DNA from: Tunturiibacter gelidiferens
GTDB lineage: Bacteria; Acidobacteriota; Terriglobia; Terriglobales; Acidobacteriaceae
Assembly (NCBI RefSeq): GCF_013410115.1
Contig: NZ_JACCCV010000001.1
Span: forward strand, 1-64,000
Reading direction: 5' to 3'
DNA length: 64,000 nucleotides
The notes under the pieces were generated by a model. The model searched no databases. It saw nothing but the letters and a program-made list of their open reading frames with translations, and had not been told where the DNA came from. Position 1 is the first letter of the stretch. Each line of letters starts with the position of its first letter. Below are positions 28,799 through 38,108 of this stretch, one piece after another. Made by a program: the position numbers and the translations under genes.

Positions 28799-30214
28799 TC
28801 ATCCGGCAATCGGCAATCGGAGATCAGCTCTACACCCAATCTGACCATCCGCACGATTAGCCAGTTGCACCGAACCTCGATGTGCCTGCGCAATCTGCTG
28901 CGCGAGAACCAAACCAATCCCCGTTCCACCCGGCTTGGTCGTATAAAACGGAACAAACAGATTGCTCGCGTTGGTCAAGCCAGGACCGTTGTCCAACACA
29001 CCGATAACAACCTCTAACCCGGCGGTCCTCCAAACGATCTCTACGTGAGGACCACCTTTACCGACATCGTCCGGACTAAGCGCAGCATCGGCTGCATTGC
29101 GCACCAGATTAATCAGTGCCTGTTCAATATGGTCAGCATCCACCTGCACAACGACGTCTGGCGCCCCCTCTACAGTCACCGCGACCCGTCTCTCCAGCAG
29201 TGCGACCCTTTGCGCCAAAGTCGCCACCGATACCGAAGCCAGCCGCGGTGCCGGCAGACCCATCAGCTGCCGGTATGCCTGCAGAAACCGGTTCAGCGAT
29301 TCTGATCGATTCTCGATAACCTCGAGGCCTCTTTCAAAGTCAGCGATCTCGCCTGATGCATTACTCATACCCGCAAGTCGACCACGCAGACTCCCTGCAA
29401 TCGATTTGATAGGCGTCAGCGAATTGTTAATCTCGTGTCCCAGAACGCGAATCAACCTCTCCCACGCAAGCCGCTCCTCCTCCCTCAACGCGGCACTCAC
29501 ATCCGACAGCACAAACAGCGTATGCGGAACGCCGCGAAGTCGGAAGCTTGTTCTCTTCACCACCCACCGTACCGACTGCTGCCCGCTACCCAGCGACATG
29601 ACTTCCTCATCCGCTACATCAAGCAGCTGCTCAAGCTTCAACCCTACAGCCGAGTGACCGAGCGCCGTCTGAACTTGCAACCCAAATGCCCGCTCCCCCG
29701 CCGCATTGAGCAACTTCAATCGACCCTCAGGATCAAACGCCAGCACCGGAGACTGCATCGACCCCATCACGCGTTCCACCAACGCCATTGCTTCTAACGC
29801 GCTTGCACGTTGCCCCTGTAGCATTCCCGCGAGTCGATTGATCTCAAGAGCAAGATCGCCCATGGCGTCATTTCTCCGCCCTCCTCGTGCTCTGAAAGAA
29901 AAGTCATCCTCCCGCAACGCAGCCACGACGTTCGCCAGCGTCTGCAGCGGTCGAATGATCTGCTCCATCAAAACCGAGACCGCAAAGATCCATCCCAGCG
30001 CCAGACCCAGCAGAACAATACTCTGCAGAAGAGCGTCAACCGAATGACGCCGTAACAGAAGCCAGCACATCACCAGCATCGGCAGCCCGGGAAGGCAAAG
30101 CCACAGTCGCAGCCTTTTTTCGAAACTCAGGCGCCGCGCCGATCTCCCCAGCGGCATACGGGTCCGCGGCCGGCTATTGCTGGATATCTCGCCGTCTGGA
30201 TCTTCAGAGACCAT
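28799..30214 (-). CDS. NtrY-like sensor histidine kinase
   Basis: 471 residues. Two N-terminal membrane helices (LWLCLPGLPMLVMCWLLL; LLQSIVLLGLALGWIFAV) with almost no periplasmic loop, then HAMP (about 85-135), PAS (about 145-250), a HisKA box with phospho-acceptor His in LIRVLGHEINNSLTPIKS, and HATPase boxes N (NLVRNAADAAL), G1 (DNGPGL) and G2 (GGTGIGLVLAQQ). The short loop suggests sensing within the membrane or cytoplasm. Its start overlaps the response-regulator gene by 11 bp, so the two are translationally coupled and form a two-component pair at the end of the exporter operon. Confidence 0.93.
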   Translation of the reverse strand: MVSEDPDGEISSNSRPRTRMPLGRSARRLSFEKRLRLWLCLPGLPMLVMCWLLLRRHSVDALLQSIVLLGLALGWIFAVSVLMEQIIRPLQTLANVVAALREDDFSFRARGGRRNDAMGDLALEINRLAGMLQGQRASALEAMALVERVMGSMQSPVLAFDPEGRLKLLNAAGERAFGLQVQTALGHSAVGLKLEQLLDVADEEVMSLGSGQQSVRWVVKRTSFRLRGVPHTLFVLSDVSAALREEERLAWERLIRVLGHEINNSLTPIKSIAGSLRGRLAGMSNASGEIADFERGLEVIENRSESLNRFLQAYRQLMGLPAPRLASVSVATLAQRVALLERRVAVTVEGAPDVVVQVDADHIEQALINLVRNAADAALSPDDVGKGGPHVEIVWRTAGLEVVIGVLDNGPGLTNASNLFVPFYTTKPGGTGIGLVLAQQIAQAHRGSVQLANRADGQIGCRADLRLPIAG

Positions 30215-31610
30215 ATTTTTCGATGCGGCGGTAAAGCGCTCCTCTGCTCAATCCAAGCGCATCTGCCGCATGGCTCACATTACCACCTGTACGGGCGAGC
30301 GCCTTGCGAATCAGAATTGCCTCCACCGCCTCAAGGCTCATCTCGTCCATGCTCTGCGCCGAGCCCCTCTGCTGCGTATTCAACCCCAGGTCCGCAGGTT
30401 CAATGAGCGCTCCTCGAGCCATCAGGACCGCGCGTTCGATAGTGTGATCCAGCTCGCGCACGTTTCCCGGCCAGCCATACTGCAACATCATCTGAAGCGC
30501 TGTCGGCTCCAATCCCTGAATCGGCCTGCGATACCGTGCAGCGTATCGTGCCATAAAGTGACCCGCCAGCGCCGGAATGTCCTCACGCCGTTCCCGCAGA
30601 GGTGGCAGACTAATCTCGACCGTGTTCAGCCGAAACAACAGATCTTCTCGAAAGCGTCCCGCCGCGCACTCCGCTCGCAAATCCGCATTGGTCGCCGAAA
30701 GCATCCGTACATCCACCTTCTGCGTCTTCGAAGAGCCTACGCGCTCCAACTCGCCTGTCTCCAGGACCCGCAGCAACTTCGCCTGCTGCCGCACCGGAAT
30801 ATTCGCAATCTCATCAAGAAAGAGCGTTCCGCCGCTCGCCAGTTCGAATCGCCCGATGCGGTCAGAACGAGCATCGGTAAAAGCTCCCTTCACGTGACCG
30901 AACAACTCGCTCTCGAAGGTCCCCTCCGGCAGAGCGCCTGTATTGACGGCCACCAGTGTTCGCTCTGCGCGCGAAGACAAGCGATGCAGCGTCTGCGCCA
31001 CAATCTCCTTGCCCGTGCCATGCTCACCTGTAATCAGCACGTTCGCATCCGACGGACCCACCCGAGCCATCGTCTCCAGCACAGGCCGCATCGAAGCCGC
31101 AGCAGCAATGAAATCCGGAGCGCCTGTAGCCCGCAGGATCCGATTCTCCGCCTCCAGCCATCGCATTTTCTTCTGACTGCGGTGCAGTTCCATCTGCGTC
31201 CGCAAAATACTCAGCAGACGTGCGTTCTCCCACGGCTTCTGAATAAAGTCTCCCGCACCCCGGCGCATCGCCTCCACCGCAAGATCGATATTGCCCCACG
31301 CCGTCATCACCACCACCGGCAGCTGCGCGTCGATCTCCTTGACTCGAGTCACGAGATCCAGTCCTTCCTGACCGGAGGTAGTATCCCGCGTGTAGTTGAG
31401 ATCGATCAGTACTCCATCGAAGCTCTCATGTGCCAAAGCCTCCAGCACCAGCGCCGGCGTTCGCACCATCTCCAGCTGGTAGCCTTCCGGCTTCAATAAC
31501 AGTCGCAGCGCCTCCAAAATATGTGGCTGGTCATCTGCAATCAGCAGTCTGCACGACGCCTCGGCATCTTCCGCACCCGACTCCTTCTTGTCAATCCGCT
31601 CCGCCAGCAT
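30204..31610 (-). CDS. NtrC-class sigma-54-dependent response regulator
   Basis: 468 residues from the ATG at 31610 (AGGAG upstream); a TTG 39 bp earlier is possible but weaker. The receiver domain (about 20-140) has the acidic pair ADD and phospho-acceptor Asp70 in GVLIDLNY. The AAA+ domain has Walker A GEHGTGKE, sigma-54 contact loop GAFTDA (canonical GAFTGA) and Walker B GGTLFLDE. The C-terminal Fis-type helix-turn-helix is GGNVSHAADALGLSRGALYRRI. It presumably activates the adjacent exporter genes. It starts 19 bp after the TolC-like gene stop. Confidence 0.93.
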   Translation of the reverse strand: MLAERIDKKESGAEDAEASCRLLIADDQPHILEALRLLLKPEGYQLEMVRTPALVLEALAHESFDGVLIDLNYTRDTTSGQEGLDLVTRVKEIDAQLPVVVMTAWGNIDLAVEAMRRGAGDFIQKPWENARLLSILRTQMELHRSQKKMRWLEAENRILRATGAPDFIAAAASMRPVLETMARVGPSDANVLITGEHGTGKEIVAQTLHRLSSRAERTLVAVNTGALPEGTFESELFGHVKGAFTDARSDRIGRFELASGGTLFLDEIANIPVRQQAKLLRVLETGELERVGSSKTQKVDVRMLSATNADLRAECAAGRFREDLLFRLNTVEISLPPLRERREDIPALAGHFMARYAARYRRPIQGLEPTALQMMLQYGWPGNVRELDHTIERAVLMARGALIEPADLGLNTQQRGSAQSMDEMSLEAVEAILIRKALARTGGNVSHAADALGLSRGALYRRIEKYGL

Positions 31611-31629
31611 GGTGACCTGCTCCTGCGCG

Positions 31630-33543
31630 CTACTGCCCACTTGGGGCAATACCCGTCTTCGCCGATTCTATCGAAATCTCGTTTGCTTCCAGCGTAGAGC
31701 CGACCGCGCGATCCACTTCAATCTTAGCCTTTTGATACGCCGTCATCGCGGCAACCAGCGTTGACTCAGCTGCCGCAAGATCCCGTCGCGCCGTCAGGGT
31801 CTGATAGTTCGATCCCGCGCCCAACTCCTGCTCCTTCGCCGTAATGTCGAAGGTCTTCTGCGCCAGGTCCCGTCCTTTGCGTGCGGAAACCACACGCGCT
31901 TCACTCTGCTCCAGCGCATATTGAGCGTTCCGAACCTCGATACGAATTTGCTTCTTCAACTGCTCCAACCGCAGCTCCGACTGTCTCGTCTCCAGCTCCG
32001 CGCGATACTGGTCCGACTTCGCCACTCGATTTCGCAGTGGCACGTTCACCGTCAGACCGACATAGTAATCAGGAGCACTATTGTTGAACGCCGTCTTCAA
32101 CGCTCCGCCAAAATCCTGCGGCTTGGTCGAGATCGTGCCCGACTCAGGATTTTGCAACCCAGCCAGACCCGAGCCTCCATAGTATGCAGTCAACGCAACC
32201 GTAGGCAGCAAGGCATTACGAGCCGCATCTCGGCTCAGGCGTCTATTTTCAAGGTCAATATCCGACTCGCCCAACTCCAGCCGGTCCTTCAGTGCGTGCG
32301 CCGTCATATCCTCAGTCGGACCCTGCGGGGTCGCGTCGGTCATTGCGCTCTGGTCGGTCGGCCGCACCGGCATCGCCTCCAGAATCGGATCATCTAGATT
32401 TTTCGTCAGCGCATTCTTGATCAACAACTCCTGAAACTGCAACGTCGTCTTCGCAATCGTCAGATCCTGTTCACGGCTCGCCTCTTCCGCCTCGTCCTTC
32501 ATCACATCCATCGCAGGAATCGCTTGCAACGCGAGCTGCTTGCGCCCACTCTCCAGCGCCTGACGGGCAAACTCGAGCGAGCGATTTTTGACACCTTCAT
32601 CCTCGTAGGCAGCCACCAGATCCCAGTACATATTCGCAATCTGGGTCACCGTCGTCACCACCTGTAGCTTGAACGCTTCATCCGAAATGCGCTGATTGTT
32701 CTTGGCGATCCGCAGAAACCGCAGATTTGGTCCAAGACCGAAGCCTGCAAGCAGTTGCTGCTGTATTGCGAAGTGATAGTACGAGTTCAGCGTCGGGACG
32801 AGAAAGCTCTCAGGACTGTTTGTGGTTCCGCGATTGTTATCGAAGACCGCCGAAATCGAAGTTCCCGTCGGAAACGCCTGCGCATAACCAATGTCTCCCG
32901 TCGTCGTATTCTGCTGCAACTGCGGAACTCCATAGACGATCGTATTCGACAACGGCTGCGCATAGTGCTCGATACTGAACGTCCCCGTAATTGCAGGATC
33001 ATACGAAGAAACGGTCGTCCCTGTACCGAGCGTCGATGAAACCAGCCCGGACGCACCTGAACCCGCACCACCAGCGCCACCCGACGTACCACCAGCTCCA
33101 GCTCCACTCGATCCCGAACCAAAGCCGCCGACACCACCTCCCGGCGTATTCTGCACCACACCAGTATTGACTCCGCGAAACGAGCCGCCCGCCTGCGTAC
33201 GCAGAACGTCCGCGGCAGCAATCGGAATGTTGTATCGAGCGATCGCAATGTCCAGATTGTTTTCCAAAGCCAGAGAGATCGCGTCTTTCAGACTAAGTTC
33301 CAGAACACCGTCTTTCACTAGAGCGTCAATTCGTGGCGAGTTCGCCAGATTCGGTCGCGGCACCAGCGAAGCACGATACGTATCAAGCGGATTGCTGGAA
33401 TGCGGAATATCCAGACGCAACGCAGGCGACTCCGCTGCTGGTGTGGCCTGGGTCACAGTAGCCTGCTGCACCTGCGCCAGCAAAGGCATCCCCAATAACG
33501 CCATCACGCCGAAGCAGCGAAGCAGCGAAGAACTTCCTTTCAC
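31630..33543 (-). CDS. TolC-like outer-membrane efflux channel
   Basis: 637 residues, longer than typical TolC (about 450-500). The GTG at 33543 overlaps the upstream ATPase stop (GTGA). The signal peptide is LLRCFGVMALLGMPLLAQ. Two OEP repeats are visible: LSLKDAISLALENNLDI with long helices around 280-420, and NALLPTVALTAYYGGSGL onward with terminal helices containing YQTLTARRDLAAAESTLVAAM. A Gly/Ser-rich stretch at about residue 134-167 is an insertion in the first half. The protein should form the outer-membrane duct for the adjacent ABC exporter. Confidence 0.9.
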   Translation of the reverse strand: MKGSSSLLRCFGVMALLGMPLLAQVQQATVTQATPAAESPALRLDIPHSSNPLDTYRASLVPRPNLANSPRIDALVKDGVLELSLKDAISLALENNLDIAIARYNIPIAAADVLRTQAGGSFRGVNTGVVQNTPGGGVGGFGSGSSGAGAGGTSGGAGGAGSGASGLVSSTLGTGTTVSSYDPAITGTFSIEHYAQPLSNTIVYGVPQLQQNTTTGDIGYAQAFPTGTSISAVFDNNRGTTNSPESFLVPTLNSYYHFAIQQQLLAGFGLGPNLRFLRIAKNNQRISDEAFKLQVVTTVTQIANMYWDLVAAYEDEGVKNRSLEFARQALESGRKQLALQAIPAMDVMKDEAEEASREQDLTIAKTTLQFQELLIKNALTKNLDDPILEAMPVRPTDQSAMTDATPQGPTEDMTAHALKDRLELGESDIDLENRRLSRDAARNALLPTVALTAYYGGSGLAGLQNPESGTISTKPQDFGGALKTAFNNSAPDYYVGLTVNVPLRNRVAKSDQYRAELETRQSELRLEQLKKQIRIEVRNAQYALEQSEARVVSARKGRDLAQKTFDITAKEQELGAGSNYQTLTARRDLAAAESTLVAAMTAYQKAKIEVDRAVGSTLEANEISIESAKTGIAPSGQ

Positions 33544-34247
33544 GCCCGCACCCCCGCTCCTTCAGCCGCTGCAAGACCCGCCGTATCCCGGGATAGCCAT
33601 CCGTCCCGCAGTTCGATCGTCCGCGTGCCGTACTCTGCGTTCGTCTCCGAGTGCGTCACCTGCACTACCGTTGTACCCTCTTCATTCAACCTGCGGAACA
33701 GCTGCATAATCTCCTTCGCCTGCTCCGAGTGCAGGTTTCCCGTCGGCTCATCGGCCAGTAAAAGATCCGGTTTATGGATGACGGCCCGTGCAATTCCAAC
33801 CAACTGCTGTTGCCCACCAGAGAGCTGGTTCGGGAAAAGGTCCTTCTTGCCGACAATGTTGAAGCGATCCAACGTATCGGCAACGAGAGCCTGCCGTTCC
33901 GGCTTTGGAATGTCTTTGTAAGACAAGGGAAGATCGATATTCTCCGCCACCGTCAGATCGTCAAGGAGGTGATAGCTCTGAAACACCATCCCAATCCTTC
34001 GCCGCGCTAGTTCAGCCCTCTGTTTGCGATTCATCGCATGGACGGCATCGCCTGCAAAGTAAAACTCTCCCCTCCATTGATCGTCCAGCATCGCCAGCAC
34101 GTTTAACAGCGAAGACTTCCCCGCTCCAGACGGACCCATTACGGTTACGAATTCACCTTCACGGATCGTGAGATTGATTCGTCGCAGCACCCATGTCTCC
34201 GTGTGGCCCGTCTTATAACTCCGCTCCAGCTGTTTCAACTCAATCAT
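33540..34247 (-). CDS. MacB-type ABC exporter ATPase (second copy)
   Basis: 235 residues from the ATG at 34247, with GGAG 7 bp upstream; an earlier in-frame ATG gives nine more residues. Walker A GPSGAGKSS, Q-loop VFQSYHLL, signature LSGGQQQLVGIARA, Walker B LLLADEPTGNL and H-loop THS. It belongs to the LolD/MacB/FtsE group that powers mechanotransmission-type exporters. It lies between the ADOP permease and the TolC-like gene; it differs clearly in sequence from the ATPase at 37352-38071. Confidence 0.95.
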   Translation of the reverse strand: MIELKQLERSYKTGHTETWVLRRINLTIREGEFVTVMGPSGAGKSSLLNVLAMLDDQWRGEFYFAGDAVHAMNRKQRAELARRRIGMVFQSYHLLDDLTVAENIDLPLSYKDIPKPERQALVADTLDRFNIVGKKDLFPNQLSGGQQQLVGIARAVIHKPDLLLADEPTGNLHSEQAKEIMQLFRRLNEEGTTVVQVTHSETNAEYGTRTIELRDGWLSRDTAGLAAAEGAGVRA

Positions 34248-34319
34248 GCTCTGCTCCATCTTCAAAACTTCCATCTATTCGAATGGCGATATCCTTAGCC
34301 TATGATTCGCCGGCCTGCG

Positions 34320-36863
34320 TTACTCAGTCCTCAACGCCTTGACCGGATCAGTCGAAGCCGCACGCCGCGCCGGAATCAAACCCGCAACACACGCAGAAAC
34401 GATCAGCACTACAACTGCTCCAGCAAGGACAACAGGATCCTGTCCACCAGTTCCATACAGTTGAGTCTTCAAAAATCGCACGCACAATAACGCAACAGGC
34501 AAGCCGATCGCCAGCCCCACTCCGGCCTGCAGCATGGCCTCGCGCAGCACCATACTCACCACGCTGCCACGTCCAGCACCGAGCGCCATCCGTATCCCAA
34601 TCTCCGGTGTTCGTCGAGCTACGGTATAAGCCGTCACGCCATATAAACCAACCGAAGCCAGCACCAGCGCCAACAAGCCAAACATCAACGTCAACCGCGC
34701 AATCAACTTCTCCTGGCTGAACTGACCCTCAATCTGACTGCCGAAGGTGTTGTAGTTGATCACGGTCAAGTTCGGATTGATATTCGCAAGTGTCCGCCGC
34801 ACCTGCGCCTCCAGTCCCTCCGAAGGCCCTCTCATCTGCAGCATGATCGCCCCCGCAAAGAGCGACCTCACATCGACGTTGTCCGACAGTGGAGCGTGCT
34901 GCAGAAATGGCCGGAAGTACATCGGCCGCACAGCCTCACGCGGTTCGACATACTTCACATCCGACACCACGCCGACGATCTCGATCTCACCCGCGCTCTT
35001 CACGCCATCCAACCCGAAGTGAGCGCCAATCGGGTCTTCGCCCTTCGAAAAGAATCGCTTCACGAAAGCCTCATTCACGACTGCCACCATCGGCGAAGTA
35101 TCCGTATCCTGATCGGTAATTCCGCGACCACGCAAAACCTGTTGCCCGATCAAATGAAAGAAGTCCGGGGTCACACGATCCCACGATGCACCGATATGAT
35201 CTTTCGGCCCAGGCTCAGGTTGCCCCTGGATCGTAACGCCCTCACCCCAATTGTCGCCTTCGAGCGGAGTGTAAAGCGACAAACCCACTCGTTCGACTCC
35301 CGGTAATGCCCTGAAGCGTTCCAGCATCTCTCCATAGAGAGCCTGCAACTGATCCGGCTTATAACCCGCATTGTCCGGACTGATATGGATCACCACGCGA
35401 TTCTCTGTCTGCAATCCAAAATCTTGATGCTCGAGCTTATTCAAACTTCTCGTTAGTAGACCGGCCCCCACCAACAACACCAGCGACAAGGCAGCCTGCG
35501 TCACCACCAACGATCGCTGCAGCAAAGAAGCGCTGTCCCGAGTCGATCGATTCGCGCCGCGAAGAGACTCCGCAGGCTCCGAGTGAGATGTGATCCAGGC
35601 CGGCGCGATCCCGAAGATCAGCCCTGTCAACAGCGACAAGCCAAACGCAAACCCCAGAACCGGCAGCGAAGGGCTTGCATGTATCGGCAGGCCCGGAGAA
35701 TCAGGAAACGCGAGCGTAAGCAGCATCCGCGTTCCCGCGTACGCCACCGCAAGTCCAGCGATACCTCCAAGGCACGCCAGCAACACACTTTCAGTTAACA
35801 TCTGACGAATGATTCTCTTCCGCGCCGCACCGAGAGCCATTCGAATCGAGGTCTCAGCCCGTCGCGCCATCCCACGCACCAAAATCAGGTTCGCAATATT
35901 CGCACATGCAATCAGCAGCACCAGCGCGGAGATCCCCATCAGCAGCAGCAGTCCGCTTCTGTATTGGGTCTGCATATTCGCAATCCCAACGCCACCTGGC
36001 GTCAAAATCAAGTGAGTCTTTGGCAGCGCCTTCTTTCCCTCCGCGCTCTGATATGACTTGATCGGGACCAGCCAGTCCCGCAACAAACCGCTCATCTTCT
36101 CTTGCAGCGGACCAATCTGCGTGCCAGGCTTCACGCGGCCGAGCACATAAAGCCAATTCGACTCCGGGCGATTCAGCAACGCACCAGGATCGAGAATCGG
36201 CTCCATCGTCACCGGAAGAAAGAAATCCGGCGGCGTATCGGTCATCCGGTCCCCATAAAAAGAAGGCGGCGCGATTCCCACCACCGTCACCGGATGTGTA
36301 TTCAATTGGAACGTGCTGCCCACCACAGAGGGGTCCATGGCGTAATCGCGCTGCCACGCCCTGTAGCTCAACACCGCAGCCATCGGAGCTCCCGCCGCGT
36401 CATCAGACGGCACCAGAAGTCGTCCTGCGAACGGCTGCAAACCAAAAGTTTGAAAGTAATTCCCGGAGACAAACTCCCCGGATGAGGCCTTAGACAGACT
36501 GTTGCTTGATCCACGCCGTGCCGTCAGCGTTCCTGGGTTGACACCCGCCTGCATCGCCGCCAGCTGCTCAAACTCGGGAGTGCTATCGCGCAGATGCTTA
36601 TACAAATCATAAGAAAATAGGGAGTAGTCCTCCTCTTCAGGCCGTCCCCCCATCACGCAGCAATCATCTTTATCGCCTAGACGTATCAGCGTCTTCGGAT
36701 CGCTCACAGGCAGGTTCTGCAGCAGCACCGCATGTACCAGCGTGAAGATCGCCGCATTCGCGCCAATGCCAAGCGCAAGCGTTAGGACAGCCGTCAGGGT
36801 AAATCCCGGCGCCTTCCTCAACTGTCGCAGCGCATACTTCACATCCTGTATCAACCCGTCCAT
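34320..36863 (-). CDS. ADOP-type (acidobacterial duplicated orphan permease) MacB/FtsX exporter permease
   Basis: 847 residues from the ATG at 36863 (GGAG 6 bp upstream). It opens [20 protein letters not shown] then ALTLGIGAN-like [16 protein letters not shown], the ADOP signature (TIGR03434, from memory). Two MacB periplasmic domains and two FtsX units are present: [20 protein letters not shown] near 330, a second N-proximal helix with [20 protein letters not shown] near 480, and a C-terminal FtsX with [20 protein letters not shown] and [17 protein letters not shown]. ADOPs usually have no ATPase beside them; this one sits among two ATPases, an adaptor and a channel. Confidence 0.93.
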   Translation of the reverse strand: MDGLIQDVKYALRQLRKAPGFTLTAVLTLALGIGANAAIFTLVHAVLLQNLPVSDPKTLIRLGDKDDCCVMGGRPEEEDYSLFSYDLYKHLRDSTPEFEQLAAMQAGVNPGTLTARRGSSNSLSKASSGEFVSGNYFQTFGLQPFAGRLLVPSDDAAGAPMAAVLSYRAWQRDYAMDPSVVGSTFQLNTHPVTVVGIAPPSFYGDRMTDTPPDFFLPVTMEPILDPGALLNRPESNWLYVLGRVKPGTQIGPLQEKMSGLLRDWLVPIKSYQSAEGKKALPKTHLILTPGGVGIANMQTQYRSGLLLLMGISALVLLIACANIANLILVRGMARRAETSIRMALGAARKRIIRQMLTESVLLACLGGIAGLAVAYAGTRMLLTLAFPDSPGLPIHASPSLPVLGFAFGLSLLTGLIFGIAPAWITSHSEPAESLRGANRSTRDSASLLQRSLVVTQAALSLVLLVGAGLLTRSLNKLEHQDFGLQTENRVVIHISPDNAGYKPDQLQALYGEMLERFRALPGVERVGLSLYTPLEGDNWGEGVTIQGQPEPGPKDHIGASWDRVTPDFFHLIGQQVLRGRGITDQDTDTSPMVAVVNEAFVKRFFSKGEDPIGAHFGLDGVKSAGEIEIVGVVSDVKYVEPREAVRPMYFRPFLQHAPLSDNVDVRSLFAGAIMLQMRGPSEGLEAQVRRTLANINPNLTVINYNTFGSQIEGQFSQEKLIARLTLMFGLLALVLASVGLYGVTAYTVARRTPEIGIRMALGAGRGSVVSMVLREAMLQAGVGLAIGLPVALLCVRFLKTQLYGTGGQDPVVLAGAVVVLIVSACVAGLIPARRAASTDPVKALRTE

Positions 36864-37055
36864 CCCTTGCTCCATTCCACTCTCTTGCGCCACGTCAAGT
36901 TGGCAACTTCGCAATCGGTGCGTCGCCCTTGGGCGACAAAATCAAACTCTGCCTTTTCCCCGAAGCCGCGAAACGACTCATTGCGTTGGAGCACTGCGCT
37001 TCACAGCAGCGGTACGGTACACATTCCGTCCGGCCTCGCCGCTCCCGAACTCTCG

Positions 37056-37355
37056 CTAAAGGCCCTCAACCCACTCGCTCGCACACAATCTTCGCTGCGC
37101 TTGGCCGATCGCCTTCATCGTTGAAACCACCGTTCGCACAACCTTCCACTCCGTCTGCGCCGCGGCCCGCAGCGTAGTCCTCTGACATACCGGTTGTTTC
37201 CCAGTCCGCACGCTCGCCACCAAGCCGAGAGCAGCGACGTTCAACGCAACGCCGAGCACAACCACCGGCACCACATTCACCGCCGTTCCTGACATTCCAA
37301 TCGCTCCGCACATCTGCCTGAGAAACAGACGCATGTCCTCGATCAGTGCCATCAT
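37056..37355 (-). pseudogene. 99-residue permease-like remnant between ATPase and ADOP genes
   Basis: It starts at 37355 overlapping the upstream ATPase stop (ATGA), so it is placed as a translated operon gene. The opening ALIEDMRLFLRQ matches the ADOP opening ([12 protein letters not shown]), followed by one hydrophobic helix (VVPVVVLGVALNVAALGLV) where the first ADOP helix should be. The remaining ~45 residues resemble nothing in the permease. Either the 5' remnant of a second, mostly deleted permease or a small single-helix protein derived from one. A 192-bp gap without a gene separates it from the full permease. Confidence 0.6.
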
Positions 37356-38071
37356 CCCTCTACCTCCGCTAACAGCCGATTCAGCTCACCCTCCGCCACC
37401 ACCTTGCCGTCGAACAGATGCACCTGCCGCTCCGCATGTGCCGCAAACCGCGGATCGTGCGTCACCATACAGATCGTCGCGCCCTCTGCATGCAGCTCCT
37501 GCAGCAGCTTCATCACAGCCTCACCATTCTTCGAGTCCAGATTTCCCGTCGGCTCATCAGCCAGCAGAATCGATGGCGACCCTGCAAGCGCTCTCGCCAC
37601 CGCTACCCTCTGCTGCTGACCGCCCGAGAGCTGCGCAGGATAGTGCCGCATCCGGTGAGCCATATTCACGCGCTCCAGCGACTCCTGCACTCTCTTCTTC
37701 CGCTCCGTCGCCGGCATTCCAGCTCGATAGGTCAACGGCAGCTCCACATTCTCAGCAACCGTCAGATCGCCAATCAAATTAAAGCTCTGGAAGATAAACC
37801 CAATCTCCTGGTTTCGAATCCGCGAGCGATCCGCGAAGTTCAGATTTGCGACTTCCTTGCCGTTCAGCGTGTACCGTCCGCCCGTAGGCGTATCCAGCAA
37901 CCCGATGATCGACAGCAGCGTGGATTTCCCACACCCCGACGGCCCGGACATCGCCACATACTCCCCGCGATTAATGTTCAGATGAACGCCCGACAGCGCA
38001 TGCGTCTCAATCTCGTCCGTATAAAAGATCTTCTTCAAGTCCTCAATCTGAATCATCGTCTCCGTCGCCAT
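37352..38071 (-). CDS. MacB-type ABC exporter ATPase (first copy)
   Basis: 239 residues. Walker A GPSGCGKSTL, Q-loop IFQSFNLIGDL, signature LSGGQQQRVAVARAL, Walker B ILLADEPTGNLDS and H-loop MVTHD. LolD/MacB group. It follows the adaptor gene by 37 bp and its stop overlaps the start of the 99-residue permease-like frame, where a full permease gene would normally be. Confidence 0.95.
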   Translation of the reverse strand: MATETMIQIEDLKKIFYTDEIETHALSGVHLNINRGEYVAMSGPSGCGKSTLLSIIGLLDTPTGGRYTLNGKEVANLNFADRSRIRNQEIGFIFQSFNLIGDLTVAENVELPLTYRAGMPATERKKRVQESLERVNMAHRMRHYPAQLSGGQQQRVAVARALAGSPSILLADEPTGNLDSKNGEAVMKLLQELHAEGATICMVTHDPRFAAHAERQVHLFDGKVVAEGELNRLLAEVEG

Positions 38072-38108
38072 TCCTGCTCTCCTTTATCCCGGCCGTCGCC
38101 TGGACTCT

